Origin: CAMPKL01 sp963805925
GTDB taxonomy: Bacteria > Acidobacteriota > Terriglobia > Bryobacterales > UBA6623
NCBI GenBank assembly: GCA_963805925.1
Contig: CAWDWB010000003.1
Span: 992,001-1,056,000 of the forward strand
Length of the DNA stretch: 64,000 nt
Direction of reading: 5' to 3'
The notes under the pieces are model-generated. The model did not search any database and had not been told where the DNA came from. It was given only the letters and a program-made list of their open reading frames with translations. Of this stretch, positions 26,786-37,600 are shown in pieces (position 1 is the first letter of the stretch; every line of letters starts with the position of its first letter). The translations under genes were made by a program, and so were the position numbers.

Positions 26786-26813
26786 CCTGCTTGCGTGCTA
26801 AAATCCGCTGGCC

Positions 26814-27812
26814 ATGCCCACCCGCCGTCAATTCATCCAAGCCGCCGCTGCCGGCGCGCTTGTCGCATCCGCCCAGGCCCAGACCGCTAACCGCGACCGC
26901 CTTCTCGCCATTCCCCCGCCCGGCCGAGTGCGCGTCGTGCTCGACACAGACACCTACAACGAGATCGACGACCAGTATGCGGTCTCTTATAGCCTGCTGT
27001 CGCCCCAGCGCATGTCCGTCGAGGCAATCTACGCGGCGCCGTATCTGAACGACCGCTCAACCTCCCCTGGAAACGGCATGGAGAAGAGCTACGAAGAGAT
27101 CCACCGGCTGCTCAATTTCTTCCCTCATGTCGACAAGAGCATTGCTCACCGCGGCTCGGACCGCTTCTTTGAGAGGAAAGGCAGCCCGATCGACAGCCCC
27201 GCAGCCCGCGATTTGATTGAGAAGGCCATGAAGCCCGGCGACGAGCCGCTCTATGTGCTGACCATAGGCTGCCCGGCGAACGTCTCTTCCGCCATCCTCA
27301 TGGAACCCAAGATCAAAGACAAGATCGTCGTCGTCTGGCTCGGAGGTACCCCGAGCTACTGGCCGTCAGCTACCGAGTTCAATCTGCGGCAGGACGTCAT
27401 CGCCTCTCAAGTTCTCTTTGACAGCGGCGTGGCGCTGGTTCAGGTCCCGACCAAAAACGTCTCGGAACACCTACGGACGACCGTCCCCGAATTGGAGCAG
27501 CACTTACGCGGACGCTCGCTCATCGGCGACTATCTCTACGGGCAATTTCTCGAATACTTCGCCGTGCACTTGAACAATCAGAAGCGCGGCGAGGACTTCC
27601 CCTGGTCCAAAGTCATCTGGGATATTTCGACCGTAGCTTGGCTCAACAACCCCGCCTGGGCTCCGTCCGACATCGTGCCAAGCCCCGTTTTGACCGACGA
27701 CATGCGTTGGCAAACCGCACCCAACCGCCACAACATTCGCGTCGTCAACAACATCGACCGCGACGCCGTTTTCAACGATCTGTTCTCGCGCTTCGCGGGT
27801 ATGCCGATCTAG
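26814..27812 (+). CDS. Exported nucleoside hydrolase family protein
   Basis: A 332-aa protein of the inosine-uridine nucleoside hydrolase fold, which cleaves the N-glycosidic bond of ribonucleosides using a Ca2+ bound by an Asp cluster. The cluster here is DTDTYNEIDDQYA (44-56), a variant of the usual DTDPGxDDA, typical of exported relatives. The leader begins MPTRRQFIQAAAAGALVASAQAQ with a twin Arg, so Tat export is likely. A TAAAAT hexamer ends 9 bp before the ATG with no Shine-Dalgarno sequence. The stop overlaps the end of the convergent aminotransferase by 4 bp. The true substrate may not be a nucleoside. Confidence 0.88.
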   Translation: MPTRRQFIQAAAAGALVASAQAQTANRDRLLAIPPPGRVRVVLDTDTYNEIDDQYAVSYSLLSPQRMSVEAIYAAPYLNDRSTSPGNGMEKSYEEIHRLLNFFPHVDKSIAHRGSDRFFERKGSPIDSPAARDLIEKAMKPGDEPLYVLTIGCPANVSSAILMEPKIKDKIVVVWLGGTPSYWPSATEFNLRQDVIASQVLFDSGVALVQVPTKNVSEHLRTTVPELEQHLRGRSLIGDYLYGQFLEYFAVHLNNQKRGEDFPWSKVIWDISTVAWLNNPAWAPSDIVPSPVLTDDMRWQTAPNRHNIRVVNNIDRDAVFNDLFSRFAGMPI

Positions 27813-29122
27813 GAATCGCCGGCAGCCAGTTGCGTGAAGACGCGCCGAGCGGCGGCGAGCGTCTGCTCGACATCCGCCTCGGTGTGGACGGCCGATACGT
27901 ACATTCGTCCCTCGGGCAGCAGATAGATGCCTTCGTCGAGCATCAGCCGCAGATAGCGATCGAGCAAGTCGCGCCGGTCTGCGAAAGTGTCGCGGTAATT
28001 GCTGATGCTCGCCGCGCTCGTGAAGTGCAGCCAGAAGCAGGCGCCATGCCCGGTCACCAGCACTTCCAACCCTGCGTCTTGGGCAGCTTGACGGATGCCC
28101 GCCTTGAGCATTTCGCCCAACCGTTCTGCATGTTTGAGAAGCTCGCCGCCATTGCGGCTGAGCGTGCGGATCGTCGCCTCAGCGCAACCGAGAGCAACCG
28201 GATTGCCGTTAAACGAGCCGCCGAAGGCGACGCCGTTGCCGAGCATCTCGAGAATGTCCTGCCTGCCGCCCAACGCGCTTAGCGTGGCCCCGCCGGCGAT
28301 CGCCTTGCCGAAGGTCGCCAGATCGGGTGTCACTCCAAACAACTTCTGCGCGCCGCCCAGTCCAACGCGAAACCCGGTGATGACCTCGTCGAACACCAAC
28401 AGCGCGCCGTAACGCTGTGTAATCTCCCGCAGTCCTTCGAGAAAGCCCGGCTTCGGCACAATGCCTCCGCTGTTGCACAGGATCGGTTCGGTGATGACGG
28501 CCGCGATCTGATCGCCGTGTTGCGCAAATAGAGTCTCAAGCGCATCGAGATCGTTCCATCCGGCGACGAGCAGGTTCTGCGCCTCGTTGGCCGGTTGCCC
28601 TTGCGAGCCCGGAACGGCGAGAGGCGCGCCGGCCGGCCCCAACTGCTCGGCGGTCGCGCGATAGCTCCACAGGATCGAGTCAAACCAACCGTGGTAGTGG
28701 CCCTCGAAGCGCAGGATTAACGGCCGCTTCGTCGCCGCGCGCGCCAGCCGGCAAGTGACGTGCACCGCCTCGCTGCCGCTTGAGGTGAAGATTAAGCGTT
28801 CGACGCAAGGCACGAGTTCTTGAATCTTCTCGGCGACGTCGATCTCCAGCTGATGCTGCGCGCCATAGTTGTGCGGCAGATCGGCCTGCCTGCGCATCGC
28901 CTCGACCAACTCCGGATGGCGATGCCCCAAGATCAACGGCCCCCAGGCCAATGCATAATCGATGTACTCGTTGCCGTCGACATCGGTTAGCCGCGAGCCT
29001 TGCCCGCCTGCACAATACAACGGCACCGGCAACTTGGCCCGGAACGGGCTGCTGACGCCGCCGGCCAACGACCGTCGCGCACGTTCGAGCAGAGCCCGCG
29101 AAGTTGCATACCTGTCAATCAC
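27809..29122 (-). CDS. Class III aminotransferase, glutamate-1-semialdehyde aminomutase-like
   Basis: Cytosolic PLP enzyme of 437 aa. The cofactor Lys273 lies in FGKAIAGG; upstream are SSGSEAV (114-120) for phosphate binding, the FEGHYHGW turn (139-146), and FDEVITGFRVGLGGAQ (244-259), as in HemL. HemL makes 5-aminolevulinate for haem, but the loop around 150-180 differs from HemL and no haem genes are near. This is more likely a paralogous aminotransferase or aminomutase of unknown substrate. It diverges from the M81 peptidase gene by 111 bp and is monocistronic. Confidence 0.85.
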   Translation of the reverse strand: MIDRYATSRALLERARRSLAGGVSSPFRAKLPVPLYCAGGQGSRLTDVDGNEYIDYALAWGPLILGHRHPELVEAMRRQADLPHNYGAQHQLEIDVAEKIQELVPCVERLIFTSSGSEAVHVTCRLARAATKRPLILRFEGHYHGWFDSILWSYRATAEQLGPAGAPLAVPGSQGQPANEAQNLLVAGWNDLDALETLFAQHGDQIAAVITEPILCNSGGIVPKPGFLEGLREITQRYGALLVFDEVITGFRVGLGGAQKLFGVTPDLATFGKAIAGGATLSALGGRQDILEMLGNGVAFGGSFNGNPVALGCAEATIRTLSRNGGELLKHAERLGEMLKAGIRQAAQDAGLEVLVTGHGACFWLHFTSAASISNYRDTFADRRDLLDRYLRLMLDEGIYLLPEGRMYVSAVHTEADVEQTLAAARRVFTQLAAGDS

Positions 29123-29233
29123 TCTGGTTCCTCTTCTTAGGCAACTAGCAGACTACGTTCACCGCCGTCGGCGCAACCCGCCGAGCGGCGTTAAATGAAG
29201 ATTGATGTACACTTGTCGGCGCTTATCGTTCCC

Positions 29234-30713
29234 ATGAAAGTCGCCATCGCATCGATCATGCAGGAGAGCAATACGTTCTCCCCTGTTTCCACCTCGTACG
29301 AAGACTTCGCGCCGGTCTTTGGGCGCGAGGCCGCGCGACAAACATCGCGGCAAGCTGACCGAGATGGGCGGCTTCCTCGCCGTGCTGGAGGAACACAAGA
29401 TCGCCGTCGAGCCCATCTGCGCAGCTTGGGCCATCACCGCCGGGCGGATGCGCGAGAGAGACTTCGATCGGCTGACCTCGCAGTTCGCCGAGCGGCTCGC
29501 CAAGACCAAGGGCGTGGACGCCTTGCTGCTCTCGATGCACGGCGCCCAAACCGCCGAGGGCGTGGATGACGCCGAGGGCCGCATGCTCGAATTGGCGCGC
29601 GAAGCTCTCGGGCCGAACGTGCCCATCGTGATCACTCTCGACCTGCACGCGAACGTCACCCGGCGCATGGTCGAGTTAGCCAGCGGCGTCTTCGGCTATC
29701 GCACCTACCCGCACATCGACATGTACGAGATGGGCCGCCAGGCCGCCAACTGGGCGCTGCGTATCCTCAAGGGCGAAGTGAAGCCCGTTGTCGGCTATCG
29801 CAAGCTGCCGCTCATCGTGCCTGCCGAGAATATGCAGACCACAGCGGGCCCCATGTATGCCTTGCAGCAGGCCGCGCGGCGCTTGGAACGCAAGAGGCAC
29901 ATCGACGCCGTGTCGGTGTTCGGCGTGCAACCCTGGCTCGACATCGACGAGATGGGCTGCTCGGTCGTCGTCACCGGCAGCGACCCCTCGATTGCCGACA
30001 GGGCCGCACGCGGCGTGGCCCTCCAGTTCTGGGATGCCCGCCGAGAGTTCGACGTCCAATTGACCAAGCCCGAAAAAGCGATTCGTCAGGCTCTCAAGAA
30101 TCCGCGCGGACCCGTGGTGCTTTCTGAATCCTCCGACAGCACCGGCTCCGGTTCTCCCGGAGACAGCACAGGGGTCCTCAAGCACCTGTTGCGCGCCAAG
30201 CTAACCGGACCCGCTTGCATTTTCTTGGTCGACCCCAAAGCCGTCGGCGCGGCGCACAAAGCCGGCATCGGCAAAACCGTCAAGCTGCGCATCGGCGGCG
30301 GCTTCGACCGCCAGAACTCCAAGCCCGTCGCCGTTGCGGCCCACGTGCGCATGCTCTCCGACGGCCGTTGGACGCCTCGCGCGCCCGGCTACAATCCCGG
30401 TATCGAACAGTCGATGGGACGCGCCGCCGTGCTCGAAGTCGGCAACGTCAACATCCTTACTGCCGAGCGATCGACGATGACCGTCGACCCCGAACTTTTT
30501 CGCAGTCACGGACTCGACCCGGCCTACATGAAGATCGTCGTCGTCAAGTCGCCCAACGGCTTCCGGTCGGCATACCAGTCCATCGCCGCCGAGATGATCG
30601 TCGTGGACACCCCTGGCATCAGCACCGCCAACCTCCGCAGTCTTCCCTTCCGCCGCGTCTCCCGTCCCATCGATCCGCTCGACCGGCGCGTCAGGCTGCC
30701 CAAGGATTTCTAG
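29234..30713 (+). pseudogene. M81 family metallopeptidase (MlrC-like), one frameshift
   Basis: Relative of MlrC, the zinc enzyme that processes linearised microcystin; other members act on unknown peptides. From ATG 29234 the frame reads MKVAIASIMQESNTFSPV to about 29335, then continues one base over with DKHRGKLTEMGGFLAVL and runs intact to the TAG at 30711-30713. Zinc-site motifs LDLHANVT and YPHIDMYEMG (near 29645 and 29710) and the SPGDST segment are present. Dropping one base from GCCGCGCGAC near 29335 restores a protein of about 490 aa. All the rest is intact, so a base error or recent mutation are both possible. Its stop overlaps the MFS start. Confidence 0.85.
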
Positions 30714-31969
30714 TGCCGGATCGTCCCACCAGGATCCGCTATTCGATCGTTCTGCTCGCCGTGCTCATCGACATGACGAGCTACATGGACCGCGTCTGCA
30801 TTTCCGTTGCGGCCCCCTCGCTCGAACAAGAGTTCGCCCTCTCCAAAACGCAGATGGGCTGGGTCTTCAGCATCTTCAGCCTGGCCTACGCTCTGGGGCA
30901 AACGCCCTGGGGCATGCTTGCGGACAAGATCGGCGCCCGCAGCATTGTGGCCGCCGCGGTGGTTTGGTGGTCGGCCTTCACGGCGCTGACTGCCGCCTCG
31001 TGGAACTATGCTTCGCTGCTGATCGTGCGACTGTTTTTCGGGGCGGGTGAAGCCGCTTTGTCGCCGGCCATCGCCTCCGCCTTTGGCAGGTGGGTTCCCG
31101 TCGCAGACCGCTCCACCGCTTTTGGCGCCTTCCTCAGCGGCGGACGCATCGGCGGGGCCATCGCTCCGCCCATCGCCGCGATTCTGCTGTTGAACTACGG
31201 CTGGCGGACGATGTTCCTTGCCTTCGCGGGACTCGGTCTGTTGTGGGCTGTCGCTTGGCGCTGGTGGTATCGCAATCGGCCGAGCGAACACCCGCGCATC
31301 AACCAGGCGGAAGTCGAACTGATCGACGCCGGCGTCGCCCAGGACGGCCCGGTAGGCGACGATGTCGCCGGGCCCTGGTCTCTGCTGCGGCGCTCGCCTC
31401 AACTCGTCCTGCTGCTCGGCGTTTCGTTCGGCTACACGGTTATGTGGCAGTTCTACATCACTTGGTTCCCCACGTATCTGGTTGAGGAGCGCGGCTTCTC
31501 GCTTGAACGGGCGGGCTATATCGCCGGGCTGCCTTTCCTCTTCGGCGCCGTGGCCAATTGGGTCGGCGGGCTGCTGACGGATTGGCTCAGCCGCAGCATG
31601 GCGCCCGCGCGAGCGCGGCAGTTGGTCGGCTTCTTTGCGCTGCTGTCGGCCGGGGTCCTGATGCTCGTTGGAGTTCTCACGCCGGCAGCCCTACCAGGCG
31701 CGCTGCTGATGGCCTCCGCCGCGTTCGCGGGAGATATGGTTCTCGGACCCATCTGGGCGTCCGCCGTGGGCTTAGGCGGCGCGGCGGGAGGAACCGCCGG
31801 CGGCCTGCTCAACACCACGTCCAATCTGGGCGGCTTCGTCTCGCCGGTCGTCATGGGCTGGGCCCTCGACGCCTGGGGCAACTGGCGCGCCGTGCTGCTG
31901 CTCGCTGTCGCCTCGAACTTCGCAGCCGCCGCCTTGTGGTGGCCCGCCAACCGCCGCCGTAGCCGCTAG
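30713..31969 (+). CDS. MFS transporter, anion:cation symporter type
   Basis: A 418-aa twelve-helix permease. The N-terminal helix with SYMDRVCISVAAPSLEQEF and the loop GQTPWGMLADKIGARS are typical of the ACS branch (sugar acids such as galactonate and glucarate, and sialate). The start is GTG 30713, which shares its first base with the last base of the M81 stop (TAGTG) and has AAGGAT 8 bp upstream; translation is therefore coupled. Pairing with an M81 peptidase suggests uptake of the peptidase product or its precursor, but this is inference. No regulator is adjacent. Confidence 0.88.
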   Translation: MPDRPTRIRYSIVLLAVLIDMTSYMDRVCISVAAPSLEQEFALSKTQMGWVFSIFSLAYALGQTPWGMLADKIGARSIVAAAVVWWSAFTALTAASWNYASLLIVRLFFGAGEAALSPAIASAFGRWVPVADRSTAFGAFLSGGRIGGAIAPPIAAILLLNYGWRTMFLAFAGLGLLWAVAWRWWYRNRPSEHPRINQAEVELIDAGVAQDGPVGDDVAGPWSLLRRSPQLVLLLGVSFGYTVMWQFYITWFPTYLVEERGFSLERAGYIAGLPFLFGAVANWVGGLLTDWLSRSMAPARARQLVGFFALLSAGVLMLVGVLTPAALPGALLMASAAFAGDMVLGPIWASAVGLGGAAGGTAGGLLNTTSNLGGFVSPVVMGWALDAWGNWRAVLLLAVASNFAAAALWWPANRRRSR

Positions 31970-32176
31970 CGAAACCGCGTCGCTCTAAGCCGCTGGAGTT
32001 CGAACCGCGGCGCCTCGCACATCTCCGCGACTCCACGCCAACGCGGCAGTTCCGCTCTCCTCGACAACTCCGTATCTGGCCTCGTGAGAGTCATTTCCGC
32101 GAATTTCCAATACAGCTACTCCTGCCCCGGCCTAACGGCCCTTTCGTCAGTCTCATAGAGCTGCAATTGCGGCGTC

Positions 32177-32275
32177 TTGCACATCGGCTCCGCCATCAGC
32201 CGCTACGAGATCGTCGAGAAGCTCGGCGAAGGCGGCATGGGCGTCGTCCCAACTAGGTTGGAATTCGTGTTCTAG
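32177..32275 (+). pseudogene. Fragment of a Ser/Thr protein kinase N-terminus
   Basis: The frame reads LHIGSAISRYEIVEKLGEGGMGVV and ends with TRLEF and a TAG at 32273. The first part is the classic start of a PknB-like kinase, with the glycine-rich ATP loop GEGGMG. In an intact kinase about five residues would separate GVV from the TRLE segment, so a short internal deletion plus truncation is visible. No kinase body follows. The rest of 31970-32302 holds no other coding signal. Confidence 0.6.
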
Positions 32276-32278
32276 CCG

Positions 32279-32296
32279 AGCGGCCGTCAGGCCGCT
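32279..32296 (-). terminator. Hairpin after the TIGR03437 gene
   Basis: AGCGGCC (32279-32285) and GGCCGCT (32290-32296) pair perfectly around GTCA, 7 bp past the stop of the leftward gene. There is no U-tract, so termination is only a possibility. Confidence 0.4.
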
Positions 32297-32302
32297 GTTG
32301 CG

Positions 32303-34330
32303 CTAGTTGAAATTAACGCCCTCTTGCAGCGACTCGTCCGAGAACACGATCCTGCCGTAGTCGAGATCAGGTTCAGCGCCGGTGATCGGAGCGAGCTTGA
32401 GGCCGCCGACGAGCATTAGGCCCTGGTTGGCCACGCTGGCGGGCAGGCCGCCGAGCACTTCGGTGGGCACGGTCAACGTACCTGCGGCAGGGTCTCCGAT
32501 GCAGACGAATCCGGCGGCGGCAACGCTGTCTTGGCTGATGCGCGCGGGCGAGGCGCCGATGACGTAGGCGGCGTCATACCCTGGGGCTGCGTAGGTGATC
32601 GTCAAAGGCTCGCTGCGGTCTACGCCGCCGGCTGTCACTGCCGGGTTGAGCCATTCAAAATCGGCGGGCACGACCAGTTGCGCCATGTGTCCCGTTATGC
32701 CCGAGCCGCCGGGGATGGTCACCGTCGTCAGGCCCGGTTGGTAGTAGTCAGGCGGCGACAACTCAGTGTAGTAGTAGCCGGGGTTCGGATCAGGGAGCAG
32801 CGTGCCGTTGCCGCCTGGCCCAGTAATCGGCAACGCGGCGCCGACGTTCAACAACATGCGCTGCAGCAAGTCCGGGTAATCGAGGTCGCCGCGGGTCGTT
32901 TGATAGACCGTGCAAGCGCCCATACGGGTCAGGATCTCGACGCCCGCGTAGGCCGCCGGGTTGGGAATCGTGATCTTGTTGTAGGTGGCCTCGGCGATGT
33001 CTTCGATGGAGTCGTCTTCGAGATAGCGAGTGCGGCCCAGCACGATATCGGCCACGTTGACCGAACCGGTTTGCAATTGGCTCACGGTTGGTCCGCCCTG
33101 CAGCAGGTCCGGCCGGCACTTCTCGCCCGCCGGATCAATCGACAACGTGGCGTAATTGCTGACCACGCCTTCGACGACGACCACAACCGGTAAAAAGCAG
33201 CCGGTCATCTCGGGGGCCTTGATGCGGATCTGGTCGATCGCCGAGCAGCAACCCGAGCGGTCGGCGTAGAGCACGGTCTGCTCTTCGCCGGCGACGTAGA
33301 CCTGGACGTCGTAGTCGAGCGTGGCGGCGGTGGTGGGGCCTTCGTCGGGGAAGTTGACCGCGCCGAGACCGGTGCCCCAGATGTCGAGGAACTCGCCCGG
33401 CGCGGCGCTATCGATGATCGTGTAGGGCTTTGAGGCGGCCAGCGGATCGGTCGCCACCGCGGGTCCGCGGCCTTGCTGGTTGATGGTGAAGATGCCGAAG
33501 CTGTGGGCCACGACGTTGATCGGTCCGGTGGCGGCGACGGCGCCGTTGTAGAGCACCGTAATCGTCCCCGCGCCGAGCGGCGTATCGGAGGGCAGGATGG
33601 CGGCGATCTGTCCGGCGGAGGTGTAGACCAGGAAGCAATCGACGGTTCGCCAGCCGACCTGGACTTGGACGCGTGTGCCGGCGAGTTCTTCGGGGAAGGG
33701 CCAGGGGCTGGGGAAGGCGATCTGAGCCGGGCCGATGCCGGCGCCGAAGCCGATGAACATGCTGCCTTGCGCGATGGAGCCGTTGGGCAACTCGGGCAAG
33801 GCGTAGCTGGCGGCGTTAACGACGGCGACGGTCGGCAGGCCTTGGCCGGGCGTGATCTCGCGCACAACGCGCAGGCGGATCTGCTCGGTAATGGTCGTGG
33901 TGTTGGTGGTGATGATGTTGAGCTGGCCGGTGATCACCATGATGCTCGATGGGTCGTCGATGTCGCCGATCCAAACAGTCCCGGGGTCCTCAGTGATGCT
34001 GGTATCGGTCGTCATCTCCGTGTCTTGCCCCAGCACATCGGCCGAGAACTCCAGCAGCGCCGGGTTGGGGAAGGGCTGGCCGAGTTGGGTAAAGGCTGTT
34101 GACGCGGCGGTCTCCACGTTTTCCTGAGTCAGTACGCCTACCGGGCCGTCCGCCAGTTGCACCACGCCTTGCACGCCGTCGAAGTCCACCTCGACTTCGA
34201 CGATCTGCTGCACGTTGTTGGTGATGTCGATGGTCTGCTGGTTGAGGACGCCGCCGCCCTCGCCGCCGCCTTGAGCGTAAAGCAGCCCAGCGGACGCCGA
34301 GAGCAGCACCAGCACGAGTAAATGACGCAT
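32303..34330 (-). CDS. Secreted protein with a central TIGR03437 domain
   Basis: A 675-aa secreted protein. ATG 34330 (MRHLLVLVLLSASAGLLYAQ) has GGGGAGG 8 bp upstream and starts a clean Sec signal; the frame extends 21 codons further but without features. A Gly-rich stretch follows, then a beta-rich region, then the Solibacter-type TIGR03437 domain (about 155-410: VVNAASYALPELP, GFGAGIGPAQ, VGWRTVDCFLVYTSAGQIAAILP). The last 270 residues are beta-rich and unrecognised. In most members the TIGR03437 domain ends the protein, so a central position is unusual. It diverges from a second TIGR03437 protein across a 270-bp gap. Function unknown. Confidence 0.8.
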   Translation of the reverse strand: MRHLLVLVLLSASAGLLYAQGGGEGGGVLNQQTIDITNNVQQIVEVEVDFDGVQGVVQLADGPVGVLTQENVETAASTAFTQLGQPFPNPALLEFSADVLGQDTEMTTDTSITEDPGTVWIGDIDDPSSIMVITGQLNIITTNTTTITEQIRLRVVREITPGQGLPTVAVVNAASYALPELPNGSIAQGSMFIGFGAGIGPAQIAFPSPWPFPEELAGTRVQVQVGWRTVDCFLVYTSAGQIAAILPSDTPLGAGTITVLYNGAVAATGPINVVAHSFGIFTINQQGRGPAVATDPLAASKPYTIIDSAAPGEFLDIWGTGLGAVNFPDEGPTTAATLDYDVQVYVAGEEQTVLYADRSGCCSAIDQIRIKAPEMTGCFLPVVVVVEGVVSNYATLSIDPAGEKCRPDLLQGGPTVSQLQTGSVNVADIVLGRTRYLEDDSIEDIAEATYNKITIPNPAAYAGVEILTRMGACTVYQTTRGDLDYPDLLQRMLLNVGAALPITGPGGNGTLLPDPNPGYYYTELSPPDYYQPGLTTVTIPGGSGITGHMAQLVVPADFEWLNPAVTAGGVDRSEPLTITYAAPGYDAAYVIGASPARISQDSVAAAGFVCIGDPAAGTLTVPTEVLGGLPASVANQGLMLVGGLKLAPITGAEPDLDYGRIVFSDESLQEGVNFN

Positions 34331-34600
34331 CCAGAACCTCCCCTTCCCGTCGGACGACGGGCGCAGTCTAGCAATCTGACAGCGTCGTCGCAAGGGGATG
34401 GCTAGGCAAGGAAGTTCGCTCCCTGACGTTCGTGGCTCTCTTCGACGGGCTCTTGCATCAACTGGTCGAGCGACGTCCTCGATTCACGCCCTGGTTTCTT
34501 GGTTGAACGAAGCTCGCAGAACGATTACTCTATGCAGCATCTCGGATAGCGAAACCGCGCCTCGCCGCTCGGCGAATTGGAATGGAGACTCGCAACCATC

Positions 34601-37600
34601 ATGCACACCCACCCTGCTCATTTTGTACCTGGCTACAGGCGGTCACCCAACTTCGGCCGGCGGTTGGCGCCGGCGGTTCTGGTGCTGCTGCTGTCGCTCT
34701 TCGCGGCCAAGCCGGCCGCAGCGCTGGACTGTGAGAAGTTGGTATATCGCCTCACTGGCTATATCTCTTTAACCAGGGCCATCGGCCAAGAGCTGAAGTT
34801 TGAGGATGACTACGCCCTCTACCGTTTCGACGCGAGCGGTCGAAAAATCCGCCTCATTACTTTCACCGAAGAGAACGGCCCATGCATCGATAGTCTACTT
34901 GACTTTGTGGACCTTACCCATTACGGGCTCCAGGAAGCCGGTCGCGCGAGGAGACCGGCGCAGAGCCTCCCGGCGCAGGCTGCTTTCGAAGAACAAGAGT
35001 TCGACATCGGCGACTTGAACGGAGATGGAGTCACCGACGCGGTCGGCCTCAGCAACGGCGACTTCCTCTATGTCTTTCGGGGCAACAACACCGAAGAGCT
35101 AGCGTCCGCCGGCAACTTCGCGGTGGGCGGGACGCCTGAAAAAGTGCTGCTGACCGACCTGAATGGCGACACGCGGCAGGACGCTGTCGTCATTCGCAGC
35201 GGAAGCCCCGGAGGCTTGTCGGTGCTGTTAGGCAACGGTGACCTGACGTTTCAGGCCGCAGCGTTATCGCCGGCGGGCAACAACCCGGCTGCGCTCGCCT
35301 CAGGCGACTTCAACAAAGACGGCAAGCTCGATTTGGCCGTGGCGTTTCGGGGCGACTTCTCCACCGCCGCCTCTGCTGGCGTCGCTGTGTTGTTGGGCAA
35401 CGGCGACGGCACGTTCCAGGCCGCCACGACGTTCGCGGCCGCCAACGGCGTCTCGTCCATCTTGGCTGCGGACTTCACCGGCGACGGCAATCTCGATTTG
35501 GCGCTGGGCAACAATCAGACCAACACCGTGACGGTTTTTCCCGGTGACGGCGCGGGAACCTTTGGCGCGGGCGTGCCCACTTCGATCGGGTCCGGGCCAG
35601 AGTACCTGGCTGCCATGGATCTGAACCAGGACGGCAAGGCTGACCTGGTTGCGCAACTCGCCGTGCTCAACGGCCTGTCTTTCCTAATTGGCAACGGCGA
35701 CGGATCGTTTCAGGCTCCGACCACTCTTGCCGCCGGCGCCGGGGCTAGCTCGTTCGTCGCGTTGGATCTGCTCGATGACGGAACGAAGACAGTGTTCTTC
35801 GTGCCCGGACCAGGGACGGACCTGACGATCGTGGGCTTCGCCAGCGACGGTCGTGTTGCCGGCCAGCAGATGTTCTCCGCTCCGCCGCAGTTGCAGGACA
35901 TCACCACCGCCGACTTTAACAAAGACGGCAAGCTCGACATCGCCGCGGCGGGCCGAGGCAATGCGGACGGCGACATCACCGTCTTGCTCTCGCGAGCCAA
36001 CGGCGGATTTGACCAAGGGCCGGGATTCCGGCTAGGCGGAGCGCTGATTGCGGCCGTGGGCGGCGACTTTGACGGAGACGGCAACGACGACTTAGCGGTC
36101 GCGCCAGGCAACCAACCGGGAGCGGTGAGGCTGTTGCGCGGCGATGGGACCGGAGCGTTGGCCAATCCGATCGATAAGTCCGTCGCGGGCGCTCCGCTGC
36201 AGATGGCGGCCGCGGACTTCAACGGCGACGGACGCTCCGATTTGGCCGTTAGCCTGCGCGCGAACTCTGGCCCCGGCAATGTCTCGATCTTCCTCGGCGG
36301 AGCGGCGGGTACGTTCGCTGCCGCCGGGACGTTGACTGCGGGCAACAAACCCTTGTTTGCTGCCGCCGGCGATCTCAACGGCGACAGCCTAGCCGATTTG
36401 GCCGTCGTCGATGAGGGGCTGCTCGGCTCGCAAGCTGATCCGGGCGGAGTCTTCGTTTTCCTCGGCAAGGGCGACGGCACGTTTCAACCGGGCGTCCGCC
36501 ATGACGGCGGCCTGAATCCCTCGTCGGTTGCCATCGGCGATGTGAACCACGACGGCCTGCCGGACTTGGCCATCACAACGAATGCGCCGAATTTTGAGTT
36601 CCGCGCCGGAGTGCTCTTGGCGACCGGCGGCGGCGCCTTTGGGGCGCCCGTCCTGAAGAGTGTGGAGTTTGGGCCGAAGCATGTCGTTGTGGACGACTTC
36701 GATCAGGACGGCAAGAACGATCTGCTGGTGACGCATTGCTGCGGGGACGTCAGTCCGGCTGTCATGTTCGGCAACGGCGACGGTACGTTTGGCGATGAGG
36801 AACCCTTCGGCGCGCCCGGCGACGCGACGCGTGCTGTAGTTGGGCGCTTCAACGACGACGCGTTTCCAGACATCGCCATCGGCAGCAACGCCAACATCAC
36901 CGCCGGCGGCGCGTTGGCCGTGATGGTCAACTTGCTCGCGCCGGACGTGCCGCAGCAAGTCACCACGGTCAACGGCGCCGGCTTCCAATCGGGTGAGGCG
37001 GTAGCCCCAGACTCGATCGTTTCGGCCTTCGGTGCGGGGCTGGCGACGGGCATCCAGGGCGCGAGTACTGTGCCGCTGCCCGAAGCCTTATTGGGCACCT
37101 CCGTCAGCGTGACCGATTCGCAAGGTGCAACGCGGCCAGCCGGCTTGTACGCCGTCACTCCTGGCCAGGTGAACTTCCTGCTGCCGCCCGGCACAGCCGC
37201 GGGACTAGCGACCGTCACGGTCAACTCTGGCGTGGGACCGGTGTTGCAAGGCACGGTGCAGGTGGCCGCTGTAGGGCCGGGCATCTTCCAAGCCAGCCCG
37301 ACCGATTTCGCCGTGGGCAGCGCGTTGCGCATCCAGCCCGGCGACGTGCGCACCGAGACCGCTCTGGTGGCCTTTGAGAACGGACAGTTCGTGGCCAAGG
37401 CCATCGATATGGGCGATGAGACCGATGAGATCTACTTGATTCTGTTCGGCACCGGCATTCGCGGACGCAATAAGCAGAACCCGGTGACGGCCACGGTGGG
37501 CGGCGAGGCGGCGACGGTCACCTTCGCCGACGATCAGCTGCAGTTTGTGGGATTGGATCAGGTGGTGATTCGGGTTCCGCGCTCGCTCGTCGGCCGCGGC

